Position numbers and translations under genes: made by a program. The notes beneath the pieces are model-generated. The model was not told the DNA's origin, searched no databases, and was given only the letters and a program-made list of their open reading frames with translations. A DNA stretch of 64,000 nucleotides, taken from assembly GCF_900114035.1 (NCBI RefSeq), contig NZ_FORP01000001.1, forward strand, positions 744,001 to 808,000. Reading direction: 5' to 3'. Every line of letters begins with the position of its first letter. The stretch's first letter is position 1. Below are positions 63,332-64,000 of the stretch, in pieces. The stretch comes from Amycolatopsis sacchari (GTDB lineage Bacteria > Actinomycetota > Actinomycetes > Mycobacteriales > Pseudonocardiaceae).

Positions 63332-64000
63332 CGGCCAAGATCTTCGAGGCGCTCCCGGCCGCACCCCTCGTAGTACTCCAGCAGCCGCCACAGCTCGGTC
63401 AGCTAGTAGTTGTGTGCCACGGCCTGCCGAGTAATCCATCGATCGGCCATGGGGCGGCCCGCCTGCTGTGCCGTCCGGGCCAGGTAGCGCCGTCAGATTG
63501 GCCGGCAGGGCCGGTGCGCCAGTAGAACGCACACGACGTCGTTTCGATCCCGGACGACCCGACAGTTCCAGGGACCCCCTCGACGGTCACGTCGCAGCAG
63601 GAGCTGCCCGTCCGCACCGACCTTCGCCGGTGCGGACAGACCTACTCGATGATCTCGTGGACCAGCGCGAACCAGACTTCCCACCTGATCGAAGCGGCCT
63701 CAGGAGCATTCGGCGCCGGGAACATTTACCTTCGTCACGAGCTCGCTGTGCAGCAAATAGGCGTCCAACAGCGCCTGCAACGCCCTACCCCTGACCCCCG
63801 AGCTCTGCCCGGGCCGCGGCGCGCGCTCCAGCCCTTGTGGCCAAGCACGTAAGCGAAGCGCTACGCCGCACACGCAGGGCACAGTCACCGTCAAGGAAGC
63901 TGCAGGTTGGTCGCATACACCAGGCTGGGGACTTGGGTCAGTTCCCCCTCGGACACTTCCCATAACCCCAACTGTGCGGGTCGAGATTCGTCTCGACTCG
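63332..64000. other. Stretch without a convincing gene
   Basis: Several short frames of 60-137 codons exist, but none has a ribosome site plus protein-like text that I recognise. Coding texture is poor and broken. A minus-strand frame at 63700-63963 has one protein-like run (LQALLDAYLLHSELVTKVNV) and may be a relic. GGGGACTTGGGTC at 63930-63942 resembles a DevR half-site. Otherwise nothing supported is seen up to the window end. Confidence 0.5.
63610..63637. terminator. Possible hairpin terminator in the gene-free tail
   Basis: 10-bp stem GTCCGCACCG (63610-63619) with CGGTGCGGAC (63628-63637) and an eight-base loop. It lies 280 bases after the last clear gene, so which transcript it would end is unclear. 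Confidence 0.45.

Noticed and set aside
63399-63617. Minus-strand frame of 72 codons in the right tail
   Set aside because: No start signal, no recognisable domain and poor coding texture.

Overview
The window is very GC-rich, with strongly GC-biased third codon positions and many GTG starts. It comes from an actinobacterium. The closest recognisable comparison is the DosR/DevR dormancy regulon of Mycobacterium tuberculosis, but the number of tandem universal stress proteins, the P-type ATPase fused to a hemerythrin-like domain and the overall gene set suggest a non-mycobacterial actinomycete, perhaps Pseudonocardiaceae such as Amycolatopsis (inference). I see no rRNA, tRNA, CRISPR array or intact insertion sequence.

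Nearly the whole window reads as one hypoxia/dormancy island. It carries its own response regulator (devR, 1088-1738) and the matching GAF-GAF histidine kinase (devS, 19936-21669). Copies of a DevR-type operator (GGGAC[T/C]..., often palindromic) lie in about twenty intergenic gaps, mostly between divergent genes. Left part (1-14.8 kb): Acg-type nitroreductases, tandem and single universal stress proteins (USPs), CBS/CBS-BON proteins, a flavodoxin, a DoxX-like protein and small membrane proteins, arranged in tightly overlapping operons. At 14.9-19.9 kb there is a DUF2231 membrane protein and a five-gene block encoding a ferric-reductase-like flavocytochrome, an FMN-binding exported protein, an ApbE flavin transferase and an OmpR-type two-component system. 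At 19.9-31 kb come devS, a long HPF-like ribosome hibernation factor, PPK2, an Rv2004c-like kinase, CBS-BON, a second-type FtsH, a broken gene and a P-type ATPase-hemerythrin fusion. At 31-43 kb lie a P2-type ATPase, a GNAT acetyltransferase, USPs, PEP synthase, acetate kinase and a GNAT-fused ADP-forming acyl-CoA synthetase. At 43-49 kb lie a conserved unknown/DUF488 pair, a methyltransferase, and a CBS-USP-phosphoketolase operon with a pyridoxamine-oxidase-fold protein. At 49-61 kb lie another P2-type ATPase, HAF-repeat genes (one decayed, one intact), a ricin-fold secreted protein, SPFH/2TM proteins, a TreT-like glycosyltransferase with a GalT-like enzyme, a flippase-like membrane protein and GAPDH. 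The right end (61-64 kb) leaves the regulon: a CocE/NonD-type hydrolase, a MarR/GbsR-like regulator and a stretch with no convincing gene.

Taken together the genes describe a low-oxygen survival programme. Redox/O2 sensing (DevS) and DevR would switch on ATP formation without respiration (phosphoketolase, acetate kinase, ADP-forming acyl-CoA synthetase, GAPDH), PEP recycling (PEP synthase) and polyphosphate use (PPK2). They would also switch on ribosome hibernation (HPF), membrane proteolysis (FtsH), ion and metal pumping (three P-type ATPases), flavin redox enzymes and a set of nucleotide-sensing USP and CBS proteins. The ferric-reductase/FMN/ApbE block has its own two-component regulator and an 11-bp-spaced direct repeat at its promoter. 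It may be an electron-disposal module embedded in the island.
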